Assembly: GCA_016929905.1 (NCBI GenBank)
Contig: JAFGHX010000047.1
Span: 36,405-100,404 of the forward strand
DNA: 64,000 nt
Reading direction: 5' to 3'
Source of the DNA: Kiritimatiellia bacterium
GTDB lineage: Bacteria > Verrucomicrobiota > Kiritimatiellia > JAFGHX01
Under the pieces are notes generated by a model, which had not been told where the DNA came from, did not search any database, and worked only from the letters and a program-made list of their open reading frames with translations. Positions 55,319 to 64,000 of the stretch are shown here, one piece after another (position 1 is the stretch's first letter; the number at the start of each line of letters is the position of its first letter). The position numbers and the translations under genes are program-made.

Positions 55319-58300
55319 TCAGCGGACGGCAGGCTGGCCCGGCCCGCCGTGCTCGATGGTCCTGAACCCGTCGTGGGACTGCAGCAGGTACCACATGCCG
55401 CCGGCCTCGTGATAGACGGCGATGTCTGCCTTCCCGTCCCCGTCGTAGTCGCCCGGAACCGCGTCCGCCGCCGCCCAGCCGAACTGCTGCATGCGAAAGC
55501 CCTGCGAGGAACGATTCAGAAACCACGTGCCGTCGGCAGGATGGTAGACGGCGACGTCGGCCTTGCCGTCCCCGTCGTAGTCGGCGGCAACAGGCACCGT
55601 CTCCATCCAGCCCCAGTAGGCGAAGGCAAAGCCCCGCGAACTGAGGAGCTGGTACCAATGCCCCGTGGCCGGGTGGTATACGGTGATGTCCGCCTTGCCG
55701 TCGCCGTCGTAATCGGCGGGGACCGGGACGACGTCGGACCAGCCGAACTGAAGCCTGCGGAAGCCGGCGGCCGATTGCATGACGTACCACCCGCCGCTCG
55801 CCGGATGATACACGGCGATGTCCGTCTTGCCGTCGCCGTCATAGTCCGCCGGCGCGGGCAGCGCCTCCGCCCAGCCGAACTGGCGCCGCGCGAAGCCGGC
55901 CGAGCTCTGCTGCAGGTACCAGTCGCCGCTCGCGGCGTGGTACACCGCCAGATCGGTCTTGCCGTCGCCGTCGTAATCGCCGCTTACCGGTTGCACCGCT
56001 GCCCAGCCGAACGGCTCCGCGACCAGACCGTCGCGCGACTGGAGAATGCGCCACGTGCCGCTCGCCCCGGCGAAGACCGCCGGGTCGGCCTTGCCGTCGC
56101 CGTCATAGTCGCCACGCACGCGCGTCCCCGGCTCGTAATGCAGAATGCAGTCGCCGCACGCGAAGAAGACGTCGCCGGCGCCGCTGCCCCAGACGGCCTG
56201 CGCCTGCGCGTGTTCCACCGCCACGCGCCATGCCGTCCCGTCGAAATGCAGGACGTGCACGCCCGCAATGTAGATGTTGTTCTCGGCTGTGCCCCAGATG
56301 TCCTCGGGCCAGAGCCACTGCAGATCGAACCCGGCCAGCTCCGTCACGGTCCAGCCGTCGCGCGTCGTATACCTCAGCACGACCGGATAGGCCGGCCGAT
56401 AATCCGTGTCCGGCATCCCGAGGAAGTAGACCGCCCCGGACGGCGCGCCGCCCCAGATGGCCGAGAGAAAGACTTTCTTCTCCGTCACAATCGGCGGCAT
56501 CGCAAGGGGTTCCCAATTGGCCGGGTCGGTTGCCGGCGACCCCGCAAGGTGCCACAGGTAGCCGTCCGCCTGGGCGGGGCCCGCCACGAACACCCCTTCG
56601 CGCCGCGAGCCGCCGACAGCCGTCTCGACGCTCAGCGGCCCGTCGTCCGGGAACCCCAACGGCGTCCACGACTGCCCGTCGAAGTACATCGATTCCCGGC
56701 CCACCGCGTACACGTCGGACGGGCCGGTGCCCCAGATGTCGCGGAACACCTGCGAAATGCGCTCGACTGTCCACTGCTGGTACGTCCATTCCGAGCCGTC
56801 GTAGTGCATGATGAACTGCGTCCAGGGCATGCCCGAGGACGAGCGCCCGACCACATAGACATCTGTCGAAGAGGTGCCCCAGACGCCATCGAGCGTACAA
56901 TCCGGGACAGAAAGCAGGGACGTCCATGACGTCCCGTCGTAGTGCAGAACGGTCCCCTCGTAGCACACGGCGAACACGTCGCTCGGCCCGCTGCCCCAGA
57001 TGTCATACACGTAGCCGGCCCCGTCGGGAACCGCCGTCTCCGTCCAGCCTGGCGGCAGCACGAGGCGGTCGTTGTCGATGATCACATACGTGTATTCGTC
57101 CACCACTCCGATCACGGCGTTCTGCGCGGGGCCCAGCCGTAGCGTGAAGCTCTCATCCGTTTCGCGGCGGGTGTCGTCCGTGACGGCGAACGCGATCCGC
57201 TTGCGCGCCTGGCCCGGCTCGAACGTCACCGTGCCCGAACTGCCGCCGCCCGGCGCGACGTAGTCGGTGTCCGGCCAGGCCCTGCCGGCCGTCTGCCGGT
57301 ATTGCACGGTCACAGGCACATCGGCCGGATCACTCAGGATCACGTCGACCTCCACAATCGCGGTCCCTTCGCTGCCTTGCCCGCCCGCGGCGGCGAACTC
57401 GACGACCGGCAGCGCCCTGGCCGCGTCGAGTTCCAGGCTCGCGTCCCAGACCAGGTCGCTGCTCTCGCCTGCCCGCTGATGCACCTCGACCGCCAGCACG
57501 TTGCGGCCGGCCGTCAGTTTGTCGACCTGGCCCGTCAAGTCGATTTGCTCGTAGACGCGCCCCTCGTGGTTCAACGCCAGGGTCCCGTAACCCACCGGAC
57601 CGGCCGGCATCGAGCGTCGCGCGACTTCGCTGCCGTTCAGGTAGGCAACGAACCCGTCGTCGTACCGCGCGTTCAGCGTCAGCCGCGCGAGGGTCAACGG
57701 GGCGTCGTTGAGCATGAAGGCCTTACGGAAATACGTCGTGATGTACTTGTTCTGCGGGTCCGGCCCGTAGGTGACCGGCGTGTCGATGAACGAATCCCCG
57801 TAGCCCAAAACGCCCGGGCCGGCGGCCCAGGCCGCATCGTCGTAGCCGGGCGCCCGCCACGCCGTGCCCAGGTCCTGCCCGGTGTCACAGTACCGCCACG
57901 CCGCCCGCTCCCCGATGTCGTCCCCTCTCTCCACGGCGCGCAACATCACCGCATTGGCGTAGAATTTCGGCGGGTTGGCCGACCCGCCGTCGGCAACGCT
58001 CAGCGTGAACCGGCCGTCCGGCCCGGGATCCACCCCCGTGAAGCGTGCCACGTACCCGTTCGCCGTGTTCACCCCGTGGCAGATGACCGTCGTGTCGTCC
58101 GCCAGCACCGTCGTACGCCGCGCGGCGCCCGCGGTGCTCGCGTTGACGAAACTGCGCGCGCCGCCCAGTGTCACCGCGCTCATGCGGTCGGTGTAGCCCG
58201 CATTCGCACGGTTGCCGAACAGGACCACTTCATACCGCAGTTCCGGGTCCAAATCCCCGAACGCAAGCGTGACGGGCTCCGGGTCGTACTGCAGAGTCCC

Positions 58301-61300
58301 GACACAATCCACCCGCCCCTCGAACACCGCGCGCGCGTCCGTGCCGGGCGCACTGAGTGCGCCGAGAGGATGCGTCACGATCCGGCCCCCGCTCACACTC
58401 AACGTCGCCTGCGCCGGACGGCCGGAATAGAAGTCCGTCAGCGCGCCGCCTTGCCCGCGGGTGTAGGTCGTGATGTCCTTGCTCACCTGCCCGGGCAGCC
58501 ACATCAAGTCGTTGTAGGCCGTGAACCGCGTCTCCCCCGCGGGAACAGCCCCCTTGTACTGAAGAATCGTCCCGGACTCCCCAACGGCGAACACGGTGTT
58601 GGGGTTCGGGCCCCACACGCCGTATATCCGCCGGGCGAACCCCAGGGTTCGCGTCCATTCGGAGCCGTCGAAGTGCGAAAGCCCCGCGAACAGGTTGTTC
58701 CCGTCCGTGCCCCACAGGGCGAACTGGTACCCGTCGTAGGGCGAGTACGGCGCAATCGAACGCACCTTCCAGGACGTCCCGTCATAGTGGTACAGCGTCT
58801 GCCCATACTGCTTTATGACGTACACGTCGTTCGGGCCGGTCCCCCAGACATCGGCGAGATCATCCCAGCTGTCCACGGCGGGCAGCGTCATCTGCGCCCA
58901 ACCCGCCCCGTCATAGTGAAAGACCGTGCTGCCTCTGCCCACGACGAACACGTCGTCCGGCCCGCTGCCCCAAACGGCGCGCCACCAGTCCGGCCATCCC
59001 GTACGATTCCGATCGACAACAGTCCAGCCGGCGCCGTCGTAGTGGCAGATCAGCCCGCGGTTCGGACCATAGCCGGGCGCCATGCCGCCGACCGCATAGA
59101 CGTCACCGGGCCCGCTGCCCCATACGTCGGCAAAACTGCCCGTGCCTATGCCCTCCAAAACGGGACTGTCCTGCACGCGCCAGGATTGCCCGTTCCCGCG
59201 CAAGACGACGGGCACGTAGGTGGACTCACGCCGTTCGGACCCGACGGCGTACAGATTGGCCGGCCCCGTCCCCCACACGGCGGACAGCGAGATGTTCGTG
59301 CGCAGGGCCATCGACGACCACGCCGTGCCGTCATAGTGCAGAATCGCTCCCTGGCCGCTGACGCCCCCCACGGCATAGACGTCCGATTCGCTCGTCCCCC
59401 AGACGCCGCAGAGAGGCTTGTCCGTGAGGGTGGCGGTGTGAGTCGCCCACCGCCCGCCGTCGCGGACCGCCAGAAGACCCGACTCACCGACAACAAACGC
59501 GCCGCCCCCTTCACCCGCCCAGCCGGCAGAGAGCCCCGAACCGTCGGACATCATCGTCTTGTTCCACAACGTCCCGTTGTACTCCCACACAGTCGGCTCA
59601 CCGGACCCGCCGCTGCCCACGACGAGAAGACTCACGCCCGTTCCCGTCACGCCACGGATGCGCGCCGGTTGCTGGCCGGAATCCCCCACGGTCATCCGAG
59701 CCCAGTCCCGTCCGTCATAGTGCAGGAGCCTCGCGCCATCCGCCACGGCGTAGACATCGTTCGAGCCCCTTCCCCAAACGGCGCTGATTTCCCCGTACCC
59801 GCCGTACAAGACCCGTGTCCATGCGTTGCCGTCGAAATGGAAGATGACGGCGTCGGGATCACACTCGTCGAATTCCTCGTAACCGACGACGTACACGTCA
59901 TTCGGGCCGCTGCCCCAGATGTCGCGCCACTCCCCGCATTCATACAGGTCCATCGTGGCGTGTATGCGCCATTCGCGGCCGTCGAAGTGGGCGATGGCCG
60001 CCGTCCAGCCGCCCCACTGATCGAGCACGAACACATCGTCTTTCCCGCTCCCCCACACGGCCACAAAATCCTGGATCGGCAGTCCGTGTTCGACGTGCTG
60101 CCATCGCGCGCCGTCATAGTGCAGAATCACGCCGTCCTCGTCGTAAGGCCGTCCGCCGCCCACCGCGTATAGGTCGTTCCAGGCGCTGCCCCACACGTCC
60201 CGCAGGTCCTTCCCCGTCCCCGATTCCATCGCGGTCCAGCCCGACCCGTCGTAATGCAGAATCGCCCCGCCGTCCCCAACGGCAATGACGTTGCTGATAC
60301 TGCTGCCCCAGACGGCATTCAGGTTGTTGCCCTGCGGCAGCGGGTTGCGCCATGTCCAGGTGTTCGGCGGCAGAGCCGAGGCCGGCTCCGCCGTGACGGG
60401 TGTTGCGTACTCCAGCGAGTACGTCGTCTCCTCGTTCTTATTGTACAGACGGAGCGTGTACGTCCCCGTATGCGGCGCCTCGAACGCTTCAATCGCGAGG
60501 TCGCCCTGCTCATACCAGCCCGTCGAGGCGATGATCCCTGTGCCGAACGCGTCACCGTACAGGATCATGCTCAGCCTGCCGGTACTGCCCCGCGTGCGGA
60601 ACGTGTATCGCTCGCCACGCTCGAGCTGCACCCGAAACCAGTCGTACCAGTCGCTCCCTCCCACTTTGTGCGGCCCGTGCGTCTGCGTCGCGTGCGCCGG
60701 AAACAGAAGAGGCGTCGCCCCTCCAACCCTATTGTCCGCCGGGTCCCACGCATCGCCCTCGCGACTCGCGTTGCGGTAGTGCAGCGTGTACATGCCGCCC
60801 GGGCTGTTGGGGTCCGCCGGCTTCAAACACAAGTAGTAAGCCCCGCTGTTGGTCGGCGTGTAACCGAGCACCGACTCCACACCGTAGTTCGCCCAAACCC
60901 ACCGCGTGCCGCAGTACAGCTGATAACCCAACCCCACCTGCGTCTCGGACAGATCGAAGACATACGACTCGCCCGCCGTCAAATCCACCGTGAACCAGTC
61001 TTCTAGGTCAATGGAACTCGCCGCGTGCGGGCCGTGGCTCTGTACAGCCGCGGTCGGCGCGGGCAACGCCGTGGCGCCGTTGCTCGTGTTGTCCGCCGGG
61101 TCCCAGACATCCCGTAGAGGCAGCTCCACGTAGTCCAGCGTGTACTCCAGTTCGACCCGGCACTGCTCGTTGGATACGAGCAGCGAGTGAACCCCGTCCG
61201 CGGACGGCGTGAACGTGTGCCACAGATAGCGAGCGGGCCCGGCTAGAGGACTGCCGTCTGGGCCGAACACGTGCGGGGAGGGATACCCGTTCGAACTCCG

Positions 61301-61957
61301 CACGCGGACCGCGCACGAATGACCCGCCCGCAAATCCAGCTTGAACCAGTCGTACCAGTCGCTCCCCGACATGGTGTGCAGGCCGTGGCTCTGCTGCGTC
61401 TCCGTCGGCGCGGCCAGAGCGGTGGCGCCGGACACCTGATCATCCGCCGGGTCCCAAGCGTCGGAAATGCCGCTGCCCCGCCAGTACGCCAAGGTGTAGC
61501 TGCTGTTGTACTCGTATCGCGCCACGCGAAGATAGAACCGCCCGCTCTGGTCCGCCACGAACCCGTACGGGGTGCCGTAGCCGCCCAGCCAGAACCTCTT
61601 GAGATCGTTCCCCAGCTCATCGCACACGTACAACCAGATAGCCCGCGTGCTGTTCGTGTTCTGAAACCAGCACACCTGCCCCGCTGTCAGCGGCAACGAA
61701 AACCAATCCGTCAGGTCGCTGGAGTCGGTGAACGTGTGAGGCCCGTGCGTCTGCACGCCGGGCGTAGGCGCCGCAAGCGCCGTGGCGCCGGAGCGTACGT
61801 CGTCGGCCGGGTCCCAGGTGTCGGCCAGGGCGGCACAACACAAGAGCGTCATCAGCAGGATCAGCAGCACGCGGGCGTCGAACAACAGCGGCATCGAGCA
61901 TGCACAGGACACGACACGCCCGCTTCTCACTCCATGGAATCCTTGCGTCCGTACCAT
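55319..61957 (-). CDS. Giant secreted multi-repeat protein (PPC-like domains, VWGxGPNDVxxVG/ILHYDG repeats, Calx-beta, C-terminal DYDGDGK repeats)
   Basis: 2212 aa; RBS AGGAGG upstream of ATG at 61957. About five N-terminal WDPADNxxxGATALxAPT PPC-like modules; many VWGxGPNDVYAVGxxG...HYDG blades; Calx-beta (SEGTAIVEVDVILSDPADVPVTVQY...YVIIDND); six 44-aa DYDGDGKxDxAVYH repeats. Confidence 0.9.
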   Translation of the reverse strand: MVRTQGFHGVRSGRVVSCACSMPLLFDARVLLILLMTLLCCAALADTWDPADDVRSGATALAAPTPGVQTHGPHTFTDSSDLTDWFSLPLTAGQVCWFQNTNSTRAIWLYVCDELGNDLKRFWLGGYGTPYGFVADQSGRFYLRVARYEYNSSYTLAYWRGSGISDAWDPADDQVSGATALAAPTETQQSHGLHTMSGSDWYDWFKLDLRAGHSCAVRVRSSNGYPSPHVFGPDGSPLAGPARYLWHTFTPSADGVHSLLVSNEQCRVELEYTLDYVELPLRDVWDPADNTSNGATALPAPTAAVQSHGPHAASSIDLEDWFTVDLTAGESYVFDLSETQVGLGYQLYCGTRWVWANYGVESVLGYTPTNSGAYYLCLKPADPNSPGGMYTLHYRNASREGDAWDPADNRVGGATPLLFPAHATQTHGPHKVGGSDWYDWFRVQLERGERYTFRTRGSTGRLSMILYGDAFGTGIIASTGWYEQGDLAIEAFEAPHTGTYTLRLYNKNEETTYSLEYATPVTAEPASALPPNTWTWRNPLPQGNNLNAVWGSSISNVIAVGDGGAILHYDGSGWTAMESGTGKDLRDVWGSAWNDLYAVGGGRPYDEDGVILHYDGARWQHVEHGLPIQDFVAVWGSGKDDVFVLDQWGGWTAAIAHFDGREWRIHATMDLYECGEWRDIWGSGPNDVYVVGYEEFDECDPDAVIFHFDGNAWTRVLYGGYGEISAVWGRGSNDVYAVADGARLLHYDGRDWARMTVGDSGQQPARIRGVTGTGVSLLVVGSGGSGEPTVWEYNGTLWNKTMMSDGSGLSAGWAGEGGGAFVVGESGLLAVRDGGRWATHTATLTDKPLCGVWGTSESDVYAVGGVSGQGAILHYDGTAWSSMALRTNISLSAVWGTGPANLYAVGSERRESTYVPVVLRGNGQSWRVQDSPVLEGIGTGSFADVWGSGPGDVYAVGGMAPGYGPNRGLICHYDGAGWTVVDRNRTGWPDWWRAVWGSGPDDVFVVGRGSTVFHYDGAGWAQMTLPAVDSWDDLADVWGTGPNDVYVIKQYGQTLYHYDGTSWKVRSIAPYSPYDGYQFALWGTDGNNLFAGLSHFDGSEWTRTLGFARRIYGVWGPNPNTVFAVGESGTILQYKGAVPAGETRFTAYNDLMWLPGQVSKDITTYTRGQGGALTDFYSGRPAQATLSVSGGRIVTHPLGALSAPGTDARAVFEGRVDCVGTLQYDPEPVTLAFGDLDPELRYEVVLFGNRANAGYTDRMSAVTLGGARSFVNASTAGAARRTTVLADDTTVICHGVNTANGYVARFTGVDPGPDGRFTLSVADGGSANPPKFYANAVMLRAVERGDDIGERAAWRYCDTGQDLGTAWRAPGYDDAAWAAGPGVLGYGDSFIDTPVTYGPDPQNKYITTYFRKAFMLNDAPLTLARLTLNARYDDGFVAYLNGSEVARRSMPAGPVGYGTLALNHEGRVYEQIDLTGQVDKLTAGRNVLAVEVHQRAGESSDLVWDASLELDAARALPVVEFAAAGGQGSEGTAIVEVDVILSDPADVPVTVQYRQTAGRAWPDTDYVAPGGGSSGTVTFEPGQARKRIAFAVTDDTRRETDESFTLRLGPAQNAVIGVVDEYTYVIIDNDRLVLPPGWTETAVPDGAGYVYDIWGSGPSDVFAVCYEGTVLHYDGTSWTSLLSVPDCTLDGVWGTSSTDVYVVGRSSSGMPWTQFIMHYDGSEWTYQQWTVERISQVFRDIWGTGPSDVYAVGRESMYFDGQSWTPLGFPDDGPLSVETAVGGSRREGVFVAGPAQADGYLWHLAGSPATDPANWEPLAMPPIVTEKKVFLSAIWGGAPSGAVYFLGMPDTDYRPAYPVVLRYTTRDGWTVTELAGFDLQWLWPEDIWGTAENNIYIAGVHVLHFDGTAWRVAVEHAQAQAVWGSGAGDVFFACGDCILHYEPGTRVRGDYDGDGKADPAVFAGASGTWRILQSRDGLVAEPFGWAAVQPVSGDYDGDGKTDLAVYHAASGDWYLQQSSAGFARRQFGWAEALPAPADYDGDGKTDIAVYHPASGGWYVMQSAAGFRRLQFGWSDVVPVPADYDGDGKADITVYHPATGHWYQLLSSRGFAFAYWGWMETVPVAADYDGDGKADVAVYHPADGTWFLNRSSQGFRMQQFGWAAADAVPGDYDGDGKADIAVYHEAGGMWYLLQSHDGFRTIEHGGPGQPAVR
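55322..56110 (-). repeat. Six tandem coding repeats of about 132 bp (44 aa) in the giant protein
   Basis: DYDGDGKxDxAVYHxAxGxWYxxQSxxGFxxxQFGWxxxxPVPA repeated six times at the C-terminus. Confidence 0.93.
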
Positions 61958-62269
61958 CTTCGATCCTCCTCTGCAACTTCAGTTAACTGGGGGGGATTGC
62001 GGGTGCGCCGATTCGAAAACGGAATCGACGCCCGCAGCAATGCTACGTATATCAGCACAAACCGTGCCAACTGGGTGCCGGCATGGGGTTTTCTTCGGGA
62101 AGAGCCGATTTGAACGCGCCAAACGCGGAAAATCCCGGAAGAAGAGCCGCGCGGCCGCCACATGATCCCCGCAAAGGCGGACCCTGTGCGAGGAACAGGT
62201 GACTTTTAGGCCTAATTGGGTCTAAACATGACGGCAGAAGGCCTAATGCGGGCTTCGCCCGCAACCCGG

Positions 62270-62590
62270 AGGTCAGAAGTCCGAGGTCAGCGTAGAGAAA
62301 TACCTGAAGGGCGTCCTGCAGAGCCGCAGCATTGAGTTTACCTCAAGTCGTTGGGCGACGGGCTGGGAACCCGTTCTACCCGAGCCTGAGAAGGGGGCTG
62401 CGCGCGGCCCTCCCTCGGCCGTACGCGACGATGCGCGGCCGAGGACGACCGCGCTACTCAGATACACGCGAAAGCGTGTTTCGTGACCTACGGTTCGGAC
62501 CACATTCCCCTCCCTGTGGGACGGGTCTGCAATCCGTCCCTCCCGCGCCGGAGGCGCGGGGGAAGCGGCGGGACGCCGCTTCTACTATTT
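62270..62590. repeat. Intergenic mosaic of several palindromic/REP-like repeats
   Basis: GGAGGTCAGAAGTCCGAGGTCAG; GGGACGGGTCTGCAATCCGTCCC; GCGCCGGAGGCGC; AGCGGCGGGACGCCGCT; paired CGGCC-rich arms around 62400-62445. Confidence 0.7.
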
Positions 62591-63910
62591 CCCCACCGGC
62601 GTGCAGTATGGACCCTCTGGCAGAAGAGCGATCGCAGCACGGTCCGTGTCGCACGCGTCGAGCAGTCCCTGCACCTCGGCTCTCACCCCCGCCCTGCTCA
62701 CGGCATGCCCGTTCACAGATAACAGGCTCAGAACGTCCTCCGCTATCCCGTCGGTCACGAAATGGAGGTTGGCCTGGCCCACCCGCTCCAACGCGCGCGC
62801 GTGCATCTGGAATTGCCACTGGTCCCTGGTGAAGACGCCCGGCTCGCGGATGTCGGCCAGAAAGTCGCGCCAGCTCCCGGCGTAGCGATCCATGATCCGC
62901 TCGTACTCCGTGCTGCCGATCCCTTCGGAACAGGAGCCGAACGCCACAATCACGCCTCCCTCTCGCACCGCCGGCAGGCAGGAGACGAACCCTTTCACAC
63001 ACTGGTAGAAAGTCGCATCGAGCGGATACCCGCCGCACGAGGTCACCACCACGTCCGCAGGCGCCGCGACCGCCGGGCACGCGTGCCGCCGCACAAAGGC
63101 GCATGCCTGCCGGTGCGCCGCCTCCAGTCCGCCCGCGAATGCGGCCACCAGATCGCGATTCCTGTTCAAAACCACGTTCAGCGAGAAGTCCGGCGGCGCC
63201 ATGCGGGCAACCGAGAGCGACTCGTTGTGACAGGGGTTGTCCGCCAGATGCGCATTGCGCGCCGCGGGATTGGCGAGAATCTCGGCCCCGTGAAACCGCT
63301 CGATCGTCGCCAGCGAGGCGAGCCCCGGGCAGATCGCCTTGCGCCCGCCGCTGAACCCGGCCATGAAATGCGGCTCGACCAGGCCCGTCACGATCCGGCA
63401 GCCGGCCTCCATATAGCGCCGGTTCACCTCCACCCGCGCGCCGCCCCAGGTCCGGCCCGGCAGTTCGATCAGACCGGCCGCGTCCGCCGCGTCGTGGTCC
63501 GCGATCCGATACCGGTCGGCCAGCCCGCCGAACATCTCCGCCCGTTCAGCCGCCGTGCTCGGCCGGTGCATCCCGGTCGCGACGAGAATCAGGATCTGCT
63601 CCGAACCCACACCCACGCCTTCGATCTCGTCGAGCAGTTCCGGCAGGAAGGCACGGTACGGGATCGGGCGCGTGATGTCCGATACCACCACCACCACATC
63701 ACCCGGCCGCCGCGCTTTCACCACCTCCGCCAGCGGTAACGCCTCCAGCGGCGCGCGCACCGCCTCCAGAACCAACTCCGCCGGCGGCAAATCCGCCGCC
63801 GGATAGGCCGATGCGTAGACGGTCGCTTCCGCCGGGACCTCCAGCGCGATCTCGCCCCTGCCGTATGCAAAATCGACCTGCATCCCGCGCCCCGGAAAAC
63901 GATCTCCCAT
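62585..63910 (-). CDS. larA: Nickel-dependent lactate racemase family (LarA / DUF2088-like)
   Basis: VVVVVSDITRPIPYRAFLPELLDEIE, ILVATGMHRPSTAAER, VTGLVEPHFMAGFSGGRKAICPGLAS, VVTSCGGYPLDATFYQCVKG. Start taken as ATG at 63910, which excludes the N-terminal extension encoded by tandem repeats. Confidence 0.85.
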   Translation of the reverse strand: MGDRFPGRGMQVDFAYGRGEIALEVPAEATVYASAYPAADLPPAELVLEAVRAPLEALPLAEVVKARRPGDVVVVVSDITRPIPYRAFLPELLDEIEGVGVGSEQILILVATGMHRPSTAAERAEMFGGLADRYRIADHDAADAAGLIELPGRTWGGARVEVNRRYMEAGCRIVTGLVEPHFMAGFSGGRKAICPGLASLATIERFHGAEILANPAARNAHLADNPCHNESLSVARMAPPDFSLNVVLNRNRDLVAAFAGGLEAAHRQACAFVRRHACPAVAAPADVVVTSCGGYPLDATFYQCVKGFVSCLPAVREGGVIVAFGSCSEGIGSTEYERIMDRYAGSWRDFLADIREPGVFTRDQWQFQMHARALERVGQANLHFVTDGIAEDVLSLLSVNGHAVSRAGVRAEVQGLLDACDTDRAAIALLPEGPYCTPVGK

Positions 63911-63928
63911 GTTGAAGCTGAGCCCCAC

Positions 63929-64000
63929 GGCCCCACAGTCCCACGGCCCCACAGTCCCACGGCCCCACAGTCCCACGGCCCCACAGTCCCACGGCCCCAC
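63929..64000. repeat. 16-bp tandem repeat GGCCCCACAGTCCCAC, at least 4.5 copies, running off the window end
   Basis: Units at 63929, 63945, 63961, 63977, then partial at 63993. Confidence 0.97.

Noticed and set aside
55322-56110. Regularly spaced repeats that could suggest a CRISPR array
   Set aside because: The 132-bp period is in frame and encodes DYDGDGK modules; no short direct-repeat/unique-spacer pattern.
57302-60172. 956-aa plus-strand ORF
   Set aside because: Antisense to the giant repeat protein; its own repetitiveness reflects the repeats on the other strand.
63911-64000. Repeat-encoded N-terminal extension (MGPWDCGAVGLWGRG...) of the LarA-like ORF
   Set aside because: Translation of a 16-bp tandem repeat; LarA similarity begins after the ATG at 63910.
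1-64000. Prophage, secretion-system or defence island
   Set aside because: No integrase, capsid, terminase, Cas, restriction or retron-like genes recognised; the only defence-type trace is the VapC-like remnant.

Overview
High-GC bacterial chromosomal window. The gene families suggest the PVC group (Kiritimatiellota, Lentisphaerota, Verrucomicrobiota or Planctomycetota-like); this is inference, because no rRNA or other phylogenetic marker is present. The window is dominated by secreted carbohydrate-active or polysaccharide-processing proteins. There are three members of a predicted lyase-like toroid plus beta-propeller family (A1, cut by the window start; A2; A3) and two members of a second paralogous giant family with a C-terminal CARDB-like module (B1, B2; B2 carries an extra CBM9-like module). 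Others include a heparinase II/III-like protein, a GH2 enzyme, a GH20/84-like enzyme, four right-handed beta-helix proteins, an alkaline-phosphatase-superfamily enzyme and an M14-like peptidase. Regulators are AraC-type, a GntR/LacI hybrid, a PAS histidine kinase, a sigma54-type AAA+ activator with TPR-like N-terminus and DeoR-like C-terminus, and an ECF sigma factor directly behind a 2212-aa repeat protein. Housekeeping-type genes include a ZIP transporter, a nitrilase-family hydrolase, two MDR dehydrogenases, two flavoproteins and a LarA-like protein. Intergenic DNA carries a 33-bp perfect inverted repeat of a dispersed REP-like family, a 125-bp MITE-like element nested in one such palindrome, a 214-bp palindromic element with CTAG ends that supply stop codons, several short tandem-repeat classes, and gene remnants (a VapC tail, a DUF4861-like piece). 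No CRISPR array, tRNA, rRNA or transposase gene was recognised. Product names come from reading motifs by eye; no database search was run.
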